Source of the DNA: Bradyrhizobium sediminis
Lineage (GTDB): Bacteria > Pseudomonadota > Alphaproteobacteria > Rhizobiales > Xanthobacteraceae
DNA: 64,000 nucleotides
Assembly (NCBI RefSeq): GCF_018736085.1
Contig: NZ_CP076134.1
Coordinates: 4,660,501 to 4,724,500 of the forward strand
Direction of reading: 5' to 3'
The translations under genes and the position numbers were made by a program. Below are positions 45,545-54,648 of this stretch, in pieces (position 1 is the stretch's first letter; each line of letters begins with the position of its first letter). The notes under the pieces are model-generated. The model saw only the letters and a list, made by a program, of their open reading frames with translations, had not been told where the DNA came from and did no database searches.

Positions 45545-45870
45545 TCTTACGTCATCATCCGCCAACCGGTCCGGCCTTCGGCCGCCCGGATGACAGGCTC
45601 CGGCGGATGATCCAGTAAACACCAACATCGCGATCGCCAACAGGCGCTGCGCGCGTACTGGATACATGAGGCCACCCGCACGCCCTTCGAGAGGCGCGCA
45701 AAGGGCGGCGTCCAATTCCGTCATTGCGAGCCAACGGGTCGCGCGAACGCGCGCCCGATGACAGGCTCCGCGAAGCAATCCAGCTTTGCCGAAACAAGCT
45801 GGATTGCTTCGTCGCAAGGGCTCCCTTGCGCAAACGCTTCGCGTTTGTCGCAGGCAATGACGCTGTGAGG
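45545..45870. repeat. Gene-free region of palindromic repeats between the dehalogenase and purD
   Basis: Contains a CATCCGCC...GGCGGATGATCCAG unit (45553-45615) and a near-copy of the 44503 unit (45719-45864: GTCATTGCGAGCCAACGGGT, GATGACAGGCTCCGCGAAGC, ending GGCAATGAC). No gene is supported in between. Confidence 0.75.
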
Positions 45871-45887
45871 ACGGAAGATGGAGCGCG

Positions 45888-47171
45888 CTAGCTTTTCGCC
45901 TTCTCCCTTGCCACCGCCTGCCAGCCGATGTCGCGGCGGCAGAAGCCTTCGGGCCATTGGATGCGGTCGACCGCCGCATAGGCGCGCTGCTGAGCTTCGC
46001 TGACGGTCTTGCCGGACGCGCAGACGTTCAGCACGCGGCCGCCATAGGCGAGAATCTTGCCGCCGCCCGCCTTGGTCCCGGCATGAAAGATCTCGACGCC
46101 CTCGATCTTGGCGGCGTCATCGAGCCCCTCGATCACCGAACCCTTGCCGTAGTCGCCGGGATAGCCCTTCGCCGCCATCACCACCGTCAGCGCGGGATCG
46201 GGAAACCAGCGCAGGTCGAAGTTCTTCAGTTGGCCGTCGCATGACGCCAGCATCGCCGGCACGATGTCCGACATCATCCGCAGCATCAAGACCTGGCATT
46301 CCGGATCGCCGAAGCGGACATTGTATTCGAACAGTTTTGGGCCGTCCGGCGTCAGCATCACGCCGGCATAGAGCACGCCGCGAAACGGCGTGCCGCGCGC
46401 CTTCATGCCGGCGACGGTCGGCAGAATGATCCGGGACATGATCTGGTCGTGGATTTCCGGCGTCACGAACGGCGTCGGGGAATAGGCGCCCATGCCGCCG
46501 GTGTTCGGTCCCTGGTCATGGTCGAACACGCGCTTGTGGTCCTGGGCGGATGCGAGCGCGATCGCGGTCTCACCGTCCGACAGCGCGAAGAAGCTGATCT
46601 CGCGGCCGGACAGGAATTCCTCGATCACCACTTCGGCACCCGCTGCGCCGAACGCGCCGTCGAACATCATGGCGATGGCAGCCTCCGCCTCGGCCAGCGT
46701 CATCGCCACGACGACGCCCTTGCCCGCCGCAAGTCCGTCGGCCTTGACCACGATCGGTGCGCCCTGCGAGCGGACGTAAGCGAGCGCTTCGGCCGCATTG
46801 GTGAAGCGGCCATAGGCGCCGGTCGGAATATTGAACTCGGTGCAGAGCGCCTTGGTGAATCCCTTCGAGCCCTCAAGCTGCGCCGCCTGCTTGCCCGGCC
46901 CGAACGCCTTGATGCCGGCGTCGGCGAGATCGTCAACGATCCCGGCGGCCAGCGGTGTTTCCGGGCCGACCACGACAAGATCGACGGCGTGGGCGCGGCA
47001 GAAATCGATCACCGCGGCGTGGCTGGCGACATCGACCGCGACGCACTCGGCTTCCCGGGCGATGCCGGCATTGCCCGGCGCGCACCAGAGTTTCGTCACC
47101 AATGGGGAGGCCGCGATCTTCCACGCAAGAGCGTGTTCGCGGCCGCCGGAACCGAGCAGGAGGATGTTCAT
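45888..47171 (-). CDS. purD: Phosphoribosylamine-glycine ligase
   Basis: It makes glycinamide ribonucleotide in de novo purine synthesis. The 427-residue ATP-grasp enzyme shows [19 protein letters not shown] at the start, [52 protein letters not shown] and [18 protein letters not shown] 47171 gives this family N-terminus; the longer frame upstream has no similarity. Confidence 0.96.
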   Translation of the reverse strand: MNILLLGSGGREHALAWKIAASPLVTKLWCAPGNAGIAREAECVAVDVASHAAVIDFCRAHAVDLVVVGPETPLAAGIVDDLADAGIKAFGPGKQAAQLEGSKGFTKALCTEFNIPTGAYGRFTNAAEALAYVRSQGAPIVVKADGLAAGKGVVVAMTLAEAEAAIAMMFDGAFGAAGAEVVIEEFLSGREISFFALSDGETAIALASAQDHKRVFDHDQGPNTGGMGAYSPTPFVTPEIHDQIMSRIILPTVAGMKARGTPFRGVLYAGVMLTPDGPKLFEYNVRFGDPECQVLMLRMMSDIVPAMLASCDGQLKNFDLRWFPDPALTVVMAAKGYPGDYGKGSVIEGLDDAAKIEGVEIFHAGTKAGGGKILAYGGRVLNVCASGKTVSEAQQRAYAAVDRIQWPEGFCRRDIGWQAVAREKAKS

Positions 47172-47254
47172 GAGGGAACCAAATAGGGTCTGCGGAAACG
47201 CAGTCGGTCGCACGAAACTCCCCGCCGCTGCAAGGGGGTAGCTATCCAAACGCC

Positions 47255-47367
47255 GTCATTCCGGACGGCGCGCATGCGCGCCGATCCGGAATCTCGAGCT
47301 TGAGATTCCGGGTTCGCTCGCGTAGCGAGCGCCCTCAGACGCGCCAATTGGCGCGTCGGGGAATGAC
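47255..47367. repeat. Palindromic repeat, GTCATTCCGGACGG...GGGAATGAC
   Basis: Diverged copy of the 8002-8095 unit, carrying inner hairpins GGCGCGCATGCGCGCC, CTCGAGCTTGAG, GCTCGCGTAGCGAGC and GCGCCAATTGGCGC. Confidence 0.85.
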
Positions 47368-47375
47368 GACTAGAT

Positions 47376-47681
47376 TCAAGGCTTCCCCGCCGAGGCGGCG
47401 ATGATTTCCTGCAGCGTCGCGACATGGCGGGCGAAGGCGCCGCGTCCGGCCGCGGTGGCGGTCACCGTGGTCTGCGGCTTCTTGCCGACAAACGCCTTTT
47501 CGACGGCGACATAGCCGGCTTTCGAGAGCGTCTCGATATGGGCGCCGAGATTGCCGTCGGTGGCGCCGGTCAGCTTCTTCAGCCTGGAGAATTCCAGCCC
47601 CGAGGCGGCCGGCAGCGCGTTCAGCGCCGCCATGATTTTCAGCCGCAGCGGCTGGTGGATGATGTCGTCGAGTTCGGCCAT
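47376..47681 (-). CDS. Winged-helix transcriptional regulator (HTH_34 / PF13601-like)
   Basis: A 101-residue winged helix: MAELDDIIHQPLRLKIMAAL, the recognition helix in SRLKKLTGATDGNLGAHIETLSKAGYV and a wing with KAFVGKKPQTTVTATAAGR. This is the small single-domain type often paired with a membrane protein. It starts 5 bases after the six-TM gene and is last in a three-gene operon (hydrolase, six-TM, regulator), so it may control the palindrome in front of that operon. Confidence 0.85.
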   Translation of the reverse strand: MAELDDIIHQPLRLKIMAALNALPAASGLEFSRLKKLTGATDGNLGAHIETLSKAGYVAVEKAFVGKKPQTTVTATAAGRGAFARHVATLQEIIAASAGKP

Positions 47682-47686
47682 CGCTC

Positions 47687-48235
47687 TCAGTTCCGGCGCA
47701 TCCAGAGACCGCCCAGCATCAGCCCGCCGCCGTTGACCACCGCCATCCATGGCTCGAACCACGGCCCGACGAAGAAATAGCCGATCAGCGTCAGCGCGCT
47801 GATGGAAAGACCGATCACCACAAAGGCCACGCCGACCCACAGCCCGGCGATGGTGTAGAACAGCATGAAATAGATCGGCCAGAACGTCCCGAGCTCCCGC
47901 GGCCCGAAATGGCCGAGCGCGCAGGTCGCGACCCCGAAGGCGAAGAACAGCAGGAACGCCGTCAGCATCCGCAGATCGAAGGTGCGGACTCCGGTCCGGG
48001 AATAGGTGAAGGCACTGACCGCGAAGGAACCCGCGACCCCCATTGCGTTGGCGGCGATCCAGATATAGCCGGCATGGCGCGGCCAGGCGAACGAAGCGAC
48101 ATTGGCGGCAAGGACCAGCCCGCCCCACATGATCATCAACAGGCTCGCGAGATTATAGATCCGCGACTGGCGGACGCGGCGCGCGATCTCGTTGATTTCG
48201 GCGAGCGCCTTTGAAGCTTGCTGGCTGTCGATCAT
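47687..48235 (-). CDS. Six-TM integral membrane protein, hypothetical
   Basis: A 182-residue protein with a short N-terminal helix (SKALAEINEIARRVRQSRIYN) and about six membrane segments (LASLLMIMWGGLVLAANVAS, IWIAANAMGVAGSFAVSA, MLTAFLLFFAFGVATCALG, a long segment around FYTIAGLWVGVAFVVIGLSI, and AVVNGGGLMLGGLWM). I do not recognise a family function. Its coupling to the winged-helix gene suggests a membrane partner of that regulator, for example a signal input or an effector under its control. Confidence 0.78.
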   Translation of the reverse strand: MIDSQQASKALAEINEIARRVRQSRIYNLASLLMIMWGGLVLAANVASFAWPRHAGYIWIAANAMGVAGSFAVSAFTYSRTGVRTFDLRMLTAFLLFFAFGVATCALGHFGPRELGTFWPIYFMLFYTIAGLWVGVAFVVIGLSISALTLIGYFFVGPWFEPWMAVVNGGGLMLGGLWMRRN

Positions 48236-48257
48236 GTCGCCCTCTTCCCGGTCGCGG

Positions 48258-49271
48258 TTACGACCCGGCCGTTGCACGCGTGGCGACGTCGTCGGCAATG
48301 ACCGACACCGCCTTCGGCACGCTGACGATGCCCATGTGATTGACGCCATCGATCAGCTTCACGTCAACCGCGGGCGCGACTGCGTGCACAGCTTGGGCAT
48401 ATTTGTCCGCGAGCATCAGTTCGTCATCGGCGCCGGAAATGATCGTCACCGGCTTCCTTGCCGCAGCGAGGTCGCGGCGAAAATCGCCGTCGCGGACCGC
48501 GAAGTTGCGCATCAGCCGGTCGCTGTAGGTTCCGACCAAATTCTTCTCGGAATTCGGCGGCACTGCGAAAGCCAGCACCGGCAGCGCCTCGCAGCAACGG
48601 ATGCCGATGGCGCGCAACGCCGCCAGCCCCACGATGCGTGGAATATCGGCACGGGCCCAGCCGCCGGAGTTCGGCAGGTTGGTCGGCGCGCTGTAGCCGA
48701 GATAGGGCGCCAGCAGCACAGTGCGCTCGAACAGATCCTGGATCGGCGAGCCGGCGACGCGAAGCGCGAAGCCGCCGCCGGAGGAATGGCCGACCAGGGT
48801 CAGCGGCACGGTCGGGTTGGATTTGCGAACGACCGCGACGAGATCGGCGAGATCGTCCTCGAGCTGGCCGACATAGCCGATGTCGCCGCGGGTGCCCGAA
48901 GTGCCATGACCGCGAATGTCCACCGCCCAGGTTTCCACGCCGCGCGCGGCCAGGGCCCCGGAGAGCGCGTGGATGGTGCCGCCGCTGGAACCGGACGAGC
49001 CGTGAATCACGATGGCCGCACGGCCCACGCCGGGGCCATTCGCTGGGTAATGGCGGAAGCCGAGCCAGGTGCCGTCCCGCGCCTGAAACCGCTCCACGGC
49101 GGGCAAGGCGTTGAAATCGACCGTGCCGCGCGCAGCCGAGATGGAGGCGAGCTCAGGCGGACGCGTCAGTGGCGCGGCGACCAATGCAGTGATCAGCAGC
49201 GCGGCCGCGCCCACCGCGCACAGCGCCCATTTAAGGGTGCTCAAGGAGCCGCGTAGCAGCGATTTCGTCAT
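48258..49271 (-). CDS. Membrane-anchored alpha/beta hydrolase
   Basis: A 337-residue protein with one N-terminal hydrophobic segment (WALCAVGAAALLITALVAAP), likely a signal anchor, and a hydrolase domain with oxyanion region IVIHGSSGSSGG, DIRGHGTSGTRGD, nucleophile elbow LVGHSSGGGFAL, late Asp in ISGADDELMLADKY and His in GVNHMGIVS. It resembles monoglyceride lipases and lysophospholipases. ATG 49271 has GTGAGGAA in front. It leads the operon with the six-TM and winged-helix genes. Confidence 0.85.
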   Translation of the reverse strand: MTKSLLRGSLSTLKWALCAVGAAALLITALVAAPLTRPPELASISAARGTVDFNALPAVERFQARDGTWLGFRHYPANGPGVGRAAIVIHGSSGSSGGTIHALSGALAARGVETWAVDIRGHGTSGTRGDIGYVGQLEDDLADLVAVVRKSNPTVPLTLVGHSSGGGFALRVAGSPIQDLFERTVLLAPYLGYSAPTNLPNSGGWARADIPRIVGLAALRAIGIRCCEALPVLAFAVPPNSEKNLVGTYSDRLMRNFAVRDGDFRRDLAAARKPVTIISGADDELMLADKYAQAVHAVAPAVDVKLIDGVNHMGIVSVPKAVSVIADDVATRATAGS

Positions 49272-49296
49272 GATGTTCCTCACCAGATTTCATTAA

Positions 49297-49312
49297 TATA
49301 GAGTACTCTATA
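49297..49312. promoter_or_regulatory. Perfect 16-bp palindrome, candidate operator
   Basis: TATAGAGTACTCTATA is perfectly symmetric and AT-rich in a GC-rich genome, and lies 25 bp upstream of the hydrolase ATG, where it would overlap a -10 region. A further half-like AGAGTA occurs at 49317-49322. It sits between the hydrolase operon and divergent xseA. The winged-helix gene in the same operon is the prime candidate for binding it. Confidence 0.6.
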
Positions 49313-49397
49313 ACACAGAGTATGGCTGGGCAAGGTCCGATTGGCGGCGCGGGCGGAAAATCCCTAACTTGCGGGCCAGTCCGAAACGCCCGAATCG

Positions 49398-51017
49398 ATG
49401 GTCCGAATGGCTGCAGCCGAACCCCTTCTCAACGCGCCGGAATTCACCGTCTCCGAACTGTCCTCTGCGCTGAAACGGACGGTGGAGGACGCCTATGGGC
49501 ATGTCCGGGTGCGCGGCGAAATCTCCGGTTTCCGCGGGCCGCATTCTTCCGGCCACTGCTATTTCGCGCTGAAGGACGAGAGCGCCAAGATCGAGGCGGT
49601 GATCTGGAAGGGCGTGCATTCGAGGATGCGGTTCAAGCCGCAGGAGGGCCTCGAGGTCATCGCCACCGGCAAGCTCACCACCTATCCCGGCTCGTCGAAG
49701 TACCAGATCGTCATTGAAGCGATCGAGCCCGCCGGGGTCGGCGCGCTGATGGCGCTGATGGAAGAGCGCAAGAGGAAGCTTGCCGCCGAAGGCCTGTTCG
49801 ACGCGGCGCGCAAGCAGCTCTTGCCATGGCTGCCGGAAGTGATCGGCGTGGTCACCTCGCCGACGGGAGCAGTGATCCGCGACATCCTGCACCGGCTGGA
49901 AGACCGCTTTCCGCGCCGCGTGCTGGTATGGCCGGTCAAGGTGCAGGGCGAAGGCTCGGCCGAACAGGTCGCAGCGGCGATCCGCGGCTTCAACGCGCTG
50001 CCGGAACAGGGCCGGATTCCGCGGCCGGATCTGTTGATCGTCGCGCGCGGCGGCGGCTCGCTGGAGGACCTGTGGTCGTTCAACGAGGAGATCGTGGTCC
50101 GCGCCGCCGCCGACAGCATGATCCCGCTGATCTCGGCGGTCGGGCACGAGACCGACATCACGCTGATCGACTTTGCCGCCGACAAGCGCGCGCCGACGCC
50201 GACCGCGGCTGCCGAAATGGCGGTGCCGGTGCGCGCCGAACTGTTCGTCGAGGTCACCGCGCTGGCGCGGCGCACCATGCTGTGCTGGCAGCGCGCCCAG
50301 GAAGGCCGCCGAAACGAGTTGCGCGCAGCCGCGCGGGCGCTGCCCGCGGCCGGCGAGCTGTTGGCGATCCCGCGGCAACGGCTCGATGGCGCCGGCGCCG
50401 CCTTGCCCCGCGGCCTGAAAGCCAACACCCATGCGCATTTCCGCCGGTTCGCCGCCACGAGCGCGAAACTGACGTTGCGCGTTCTGCATGCGCAGGTCAG
50501 CCACGCCGCGCAGCGGCTCACCATCAACAGCGAACGGTTGAGCAACGGCGCGCGGTCGCTGGTGCGCCGCCGCCGCGATCGCTTCGCGGGACTGGAGGTC
50601 CGGCTGCAGGCCTCGAAACTCTCCAACGTCCAGGCGCAGCGCCAGACCATTGCGCGCGACCACGAACGCGCGCTGCGGCTGGCCGAGCGCGCCCGCCGCG
50701 CCCTCGTCACTGCGCTGCAGCGCCATCAGGCGCGTATCGCCCATAGCGGCCAATTGCTGGCCGCACTGTCCTATCGCAGCGTGCTGGCGCGCGGCTTCGC
50801 GCTGGTGCGCGACGAGCAAGGCCACCCCGTGCATGCCGCGGCCCAGATCGGACCGGGTGCACGGCTCGATCTGGAATTTTCCGACGGCAAGGTCGGCGCG
50901 ACGGCCGATGCCGACCGGCCGGCGGCGACGCGTCCCGTAAAGCCGGCCGCCGGCGAGACGAAGACGTCAGCGCCGAAGCGCGCCGTCAAGCCGGCCGGTC
51001 AGGGCAGTTTGTTTTAG
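49398..51017 (+). CDS. xseA: Exodeoxyribonuclease VII large subunit
   Basis: It degrades single-stranded DNA with XseB. The 539-residue protein has an N-terminal OB fold ([33 protein letters not shown]) and the catalytic domain ([69 protein letters not shown]), then coiled coil and a Lys/Ala-rich tail. An in-frame ATG four codons in is an alternative start. xseB is not in the window. Confidence 0.95.
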   Translation: MVRMAAAEPLLNAPEFTVSELSSALKRTVEDAYGHVRVRGEISGFRGPHSSGHCYFALKDESAKIEAVIWKGVHSRMRFKPQEGLEVIATGKLTTYPGSSKYQIVIEAIEPAGVGALMALMEERKRKLAAEGLFDAARKQLLPWLPEVIGVVTSPTGAVIRDILHRLEDRFPRRVLVWPVKVQGEGSAEQVAAAIRGFNALPEQGRIPRPDLLIVARGGGSLEDLWSFNEEIVVRAAADSMIPLISAVGHETDITLIDFAADKRAPTPTAAAEMAVPVRAELFVEVTALARRTMLCWQRAQEGRRNELRAAARALPAAGELLAIPRQRLDGAGAALPRGLKANTHAHFRRFAATSAKLTLRVLHAQVSHAAQRLTINSERLSNGARSLVRRRRDRFAGLEVRLQASKLSNVQAQRQTIARDHERALRLAERARRALVTALQRHQARIAHSGQLLAALSYRSVLARGFALVRDEQGHPVHAAAQIGPGARLDLEFSDGKVGATADADRPAATRPVKPAAGETKTSAPKRAVKPAGQGSLF

Positions 51018-51071
51018 GGGATGCGTCTGCCTTACCCTCCCCTGGAGGGTAAGAAAGCATTGCGCTCGATC

Positions 51072-51908
51072 TCACCGCGCCAGCCATTCCGCGACACGCA
51101 GAATCGAATCGGCGCGGGCTTCCGCGTCGGTGCCGAGATGACCGCGCTCCGGCAAGGCCGGATCGGCCGCGCCGCCGATCGCTTGCAACGGAAAATTCGC
51201 GCGGTCGAAATCGTGCCAGGCGCCGGGATACACCACGATCCGCGCCAACGCGCTGCGACCGCGCGCGCCGTCGATCATCTGTCGGCAGGCGGGCGGCGAA
51301 CTGATGTCGTCCCTGGCGCCGATCAACAGCAGCGTCGGAATGCGTGCGCTCCATCCGAGGCGTGACGAGATGCGGCAGTCCGGATAGAACGCAATCGCCG
51401 AGCGGAAGTCGGGCTCGGCCTTGCGCGAGGCGGATTGCGGACGCACCGCCCACAGCAATGCGCTGGCGCCGTCCGCCCATCCCAACAGGCTGATGCGATC
51501 TTGCCTGGCCCATGGCTGCTGCACCAGCCACTGCCGGGACGCCATGATGTCGGCGACCCGTTCGCGGCGGGCGAGGACGCGGCGCTCCTTGACCCGGCAT
51601 TGCGGCCCCAATTCGCGCGAGCCGTAGCTGTCCGGCAGCAGCACCGCCTGGCCGCCCTTCAGCAATTGTTCGGCCCAGTCGCGGTAGCGACGCTGCACCG
51701 GCTCGGAACGGCCGCCGAGGCCGCCGCAGCCGTGCAGCGCGATCACCACGGGGAACGGGCCGTCACCTTCGGGCTTGTAAAGCTGCGCGTGCAATGTGCC
51801 GTTTTCAGAGGGAATCTCGACCTGACGCGGCGAGGGCAACGGCGAGGCATCGGCGGCAAACGCCACGGCAAAGAGCGTCAGGAATGTAGCTGCTGACAGA
51901 AGGCGCAT
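51072..51908 (-). CDS. Exported dienelactone-hydrolase-like protein lacking the usual nucleophile
   Basis: A 278-residue protein with a signal peptide (MRLLSAATFLTLFAVAFAADA) and alpha/beta hydrolase sequence: VVIALHGCGGLGGRSEP, GARDDISSP and YPGAWHDFDRANF. At the nucleophile elbow, where relatives have GWSxGG, it reads GWADGAS, so the serine or cysteine is missing. It could be inactive, or could use another residue. ATG 51908 is taken since it opens the signal peptide. No operon partner is obvious. Confidence 0.75.
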   Translation of the reverse strand: MRLLSAATFLTLFAVAFAADASPLPSPRQVEIPSENGTLHAQLYKPEGDGPFPVVIALHGCGGLGGRSEPVQRRYRDWAEQLLKGGQAVLLPDSYGSRELGPQCRVKERRVLARRERVADIMASRQWLVQQPWARQDRISLLGWADGASALLWAVRPQSASRKAEPDFRSAIAFYPDCRISSRLGWSARIPTLLLIGARDDISSPPACRQMIDGARGRSALARIVVYPGAWHDFDRANFPLQAIGGAADPALPERGHLGTDAEARADSILRVAEWLAR

Positions 51909-52106
51909 CGGGTTTGCCGGATAGCTCAGGTGCCGGGAGAGCGGCAGTCCATGGTCCCGCAAGGCTATCATGCGCCAAAAGCCATAAATCATCACAAATC
52001 GGTGGGTTTAACGGGCGGACACCACTACCTATTTATGATAGATCGGCTTTGCGAAAAGCATATAGCCTCGGCTTCAATCGTCGGGGACTGGTCGGAGAGT
52101 TCAACC

Positions 52107-52334
52107 TTGCTGAATAAATTCGGTCCCTCGGGAAGCGGCGAAGCGCAGGTGCAATATCTGGATGGCGATTTCCGCGTGATCTCGCCGGGAACCTACGTGC
52201 GCTGCGCGGTAACCGATGCGCGGATACCGCTCGACGAGCTGAAATACTGGAGCGTCGATCTGCAGGAGGCCTATGCCATCCCCACCGCGGTGCTGCAGCG
52301 GCATTTTCCCGCCTCGGTGAAGACGCAGGGCTAA
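52107..52334 (+). CDS. DUF2093 domain-containing small protein
   Basis: A 75-residue protein (NKFGPSGSGEAQVQYLDGDF, TYVRCAVTDARIPLDELKYW, YAIPTAVLQRHFP), an alphaproteobacterial family of unknown function with a conserved cysteine. A TTG at 52107 is taken as start because GGAGAG precedes it by seven bases and relatives begin at this point; an ATG at 52035 is the alternative. It converges on lpxK with four bases of overlap at the stops. Confidence 0.75.
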   Translation: MLNKFGPSGSGEAQVQYLDGDFRVISPGTYVRCAVTDARIPLDELKYWSVDLQEAYAIPTAVLQRHFPASVKTQG

Positions 52335-53359
52335 TTGCCTCTGCGAAATTTCTTCTCGCGCACCTGAAACAGGCGTTCCGCCACGAACTTCCGCAATCCG
52401 GCGGCGTCATCGAATTCGAGCGTCACCGCAAACGGCACGATATCTTCGGCCCAGGACGGCAACCCCTCGCCGCTGCGCAGCCGCGCCAGATCCTTTTCCG
52501 TGGTCACCAGCGTCAGCCCGTCGCGCCTGGCTTCAGCGATCAGGGTTTCAATCTCACCTATCGAAAACGGATGGTGATCGGCGAAGGCCCGTTCCGCGAC
52601 GACCTCGATTCCGTTTGCGCGCAGCGTCCGGAAGAAACGCGCGGGATCGCCGATCCCGGCAAAGGCCAGCACGCGCTTGCCGGCAAGCGAGGCCACCGAA
52701 GCATCGCTGGCCTTCAGATGCGCCGACAGCACCGGCCTGCCCCGCGCGGCGACCTCGGCGGCAACCGCCCCGGCCGCGGCGCCATCGCCGATCACGATCA
52801 AGGCATCGGTACGGTCAAGTTGTTGATCCAGCGGCGCGCGCAACGGCCCCGCGGGAAACACGCAAGCATTGCCGAGGCCGCGGCTGCCGTCGATCACGAT
52901 CAGGGAACCATCCTTGACGATGGCGGGATTCTGGAAGCCGTCGTCCATCACGATCACGCTGGCGCCCTGCGAGCGCGCCAGTGCGACGCCACCGATGCGG
53001 TCGCGCGCGACCGCTACCGGAACCGTCCGCGCCAGCATCAACGGTTCATCGCCGACATCGGCGGCGGCGTGCCGCTGCGCATCGACCATGATCGGGCCGC
53101 GCAATTTTCCGCCATAGCCGCGGCTGAGTACGACGGGCGTCTCGCCGAGATCGCGCAACAATTTGGCGAGGGCGAGCACGGTCGGGGTCTTGCCGGCGCC
53201 GCCGAGATGATAATTGCCGACGCAAAGCACGGGGATGCCGGCGTCGAAACCCAAGCGTTGCATGCGCCGGGCCGTCACCGCGCCGTAGAGAGCGCCAAGC
53301 GGCATCAGAAATCGCGAAGTCCATGACGGGGGCCGGTGCCAGAAGGCCGGCTCACGCAT
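52331..53359 (-). CDS. lpxK: Tetraacyldisaccharide 4'-kinase
   Basis: It phosphorylates the 4' position of the lipid A disaccharide at the inner membrane. The 342-residue protein has an N-terminal membrane-binding helix, the Walker A motif in GNYHLGGAGKTP, and IVMDDGFQNPAI. Its start overlaps the end of waaA by eight bases, placing both in a lipid A / Kdo operon. Confidence 0.95.
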   Translation of the reverse strand: MREPAFWHRPPSWTSRFLMPLGALYGAVTARRMQRLGFDAGIPVLCVGNYHLGGAGKTPTVLALAKLLRDLGETPVVLSRGYGGKLRGPIMVDAQRHAAADVGDEPLMLARTVPVAVARDRIGGVALARSQGASVIVMDDGFQNPAIVKDGSLIVIDGSRGLGNACVFPAGPLRAPLDQQLDRTDALIVIGDGAAAGAVAAEVAARGRPVLSAHLKASDASVASLAGKRVLAFAGIGDPARFFRTLRANGIEVVAERAFADHHPFSIGEIETLIAEARRDGLTLVTTEKDLARLRSGEGLPSWAEDIVPFAVTLEFDDAAGLRKFVAERLFQVREKKFRRGN

Positions 53360-54638
53360 TGGCCGCTCCCATTTCGAGCCGCAACTGCAAGAGATAGGGC
53401 TCGAGCGCCGTGAGCGTGCGCTCGAGCGCGCCGCCGAGCTGTTCGATCACGCGGGTCGAGGCCGCGACCAGTGCTTCGCGCGCCGCCGGATCGGCCAGCA
53501 ACTGGCCGAGTTGCTTCACCAGCGCTTCCTGCGTGTCGGCCTGCCGGGCGCCGAAGGCACCATCGAGCGCCTCGTAGACATCGGTGAAATTGAACACGTG
53601 AGGGCCATGGACGATCGACGCGCCGAGCTTGACCGCTTCGATCGGATTTTGTCCGCCGTGAGGAACCAGCGAGCCTCCCATGAACACGATCGGCGCGAGG
53701 CGATAGAACAATCCGAGTTCGCCCATGGTGTCCGCGACATAAACGTCGGTGGCCGCGATCGGCAATTCCTCGCGCGAGCGCAAAGTCCCGTGCAGGCCGG
53801 AGGCCGCGATGGCGCGCGCGATCGCCTCGCCGCGATCGGGATGCCGCGGCACGATCACGGTCAGGAGCGACGGAAAGAATCCCGCCAGCGTCCGATGCGC
53901 CTCCAGCAGGATTTCCTCCTCGCCGGGATGGGTCGACGCCGCGACGACGATCGGGCGGCCGCGCGTTACCGCCATCAGCCGCTCCAGCCTGGCGGGATCG
54001 GCGGGCGGCGCCGGCACGTCAAGCTTCAGGTTTCCCGTGGTGACGACGTTGCGGCTGCCGAGCGCCGCAAAGCGCTCCGCATCGACCTGCGACTGGGCGA
54101 GGCAGACGTCGAACCGGCCGAGCAGCGCCGAGATCGTGCCGGCCATCCGGCGCCAGCGCGGAAACGAGCGCTGCGACATCCGGCCGTTGATCAGCACCAT
54201 CGGCAGACGCCGCGCCGCGCCCGCCAGAATCAGATTGGGCCACAGATCGGACTCGATGAACAGCGCCAGCGAAGGCCGCCAGTGATCGAGAAAGCGCGCG
54301 ACATAGCGCGGCGAATCGTAAGGCACGTATTGATGGATGATGTCGGGGGGAAACCGCTTGGCGACGATCGCCGCCGAGGTCACCGTGCCCGAGGTGAGCA
54401 GGATACGGATATTCAGCGCGCGCAATCTTTCGATCAGGGCCGCCGCGGCCAGCACCTCGCCGACGCTGGCGCCGTGGATCCAGACCAGCGGCCCGTGCGG
54501 CCGGACATCCTTGCTCATGCCGCGGCGCTCGCCGATCCGCGCCGGATCCTCCTTGCCCTGCTTCAGCCGCCGCTTGATCAGCGCCGGCGCCAACGGCACC
54601 ACGGCGGAAGACAGCTTCCGGTAGACACGCAGCGTCAT
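53352..54638 (-). CDS. waaA: 3-deoxy-D-manno-octulosonic acid (Kdo) transferase
   Basis: It attaches Kdo to lipid A. In 428 residues: HGASVGEVLAAAALIERLR, IESDLWPNLILAGA, LINGRMSQRSFPRW, ASTHPGEEEILLEAHR and GGSLVPHGGQNPIEAVKLG, all typical of WaaA (KdtA). ATG 54638 (MTLRVYRKLSSAV) gives the usual membrane-anchored start. It sits between the DUF374 gene and lpxK in the same direction. Confidence 0.95.
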   Translation of the reverse strand: MTLRVYRKLSSAVVPLAPALIKRRLKQGKEDPARIGERRGMSKDVRPHGPLVWIHGASVGEVLAAAALIERLRALNIRILLTSGTVTSAAIVAKRFPPDIIHQYVPYDSPRYVARFLDHWRPSLALFIESDLWPNLILAGAARRLPMVLINGRMSQRSFPRWRRMAGTISALLGRFDVCLAQSQVDAERFAALGSRNVVTTGNLKLDVPAPPADPARLERLMAVTRGRPIVVAASTHPGEEEILLEAHRTLAGFFPSLLTVIVPRHPDRGEAIARAIAASGLHGTLRSREELPIAATDVYVADTMGELGLFYRLAPIVFMGGSLVPHGGQNPIEAVKLGASIVHGPHVFNFTDVYEALDGAFGARQADTQEALVKQLGQLLADPAAREALVAASTRVIEQLGGALERTLTALEPYLLQLRLEMGAANA

Positions 54639-54648
54639 CGGCAGGGCG

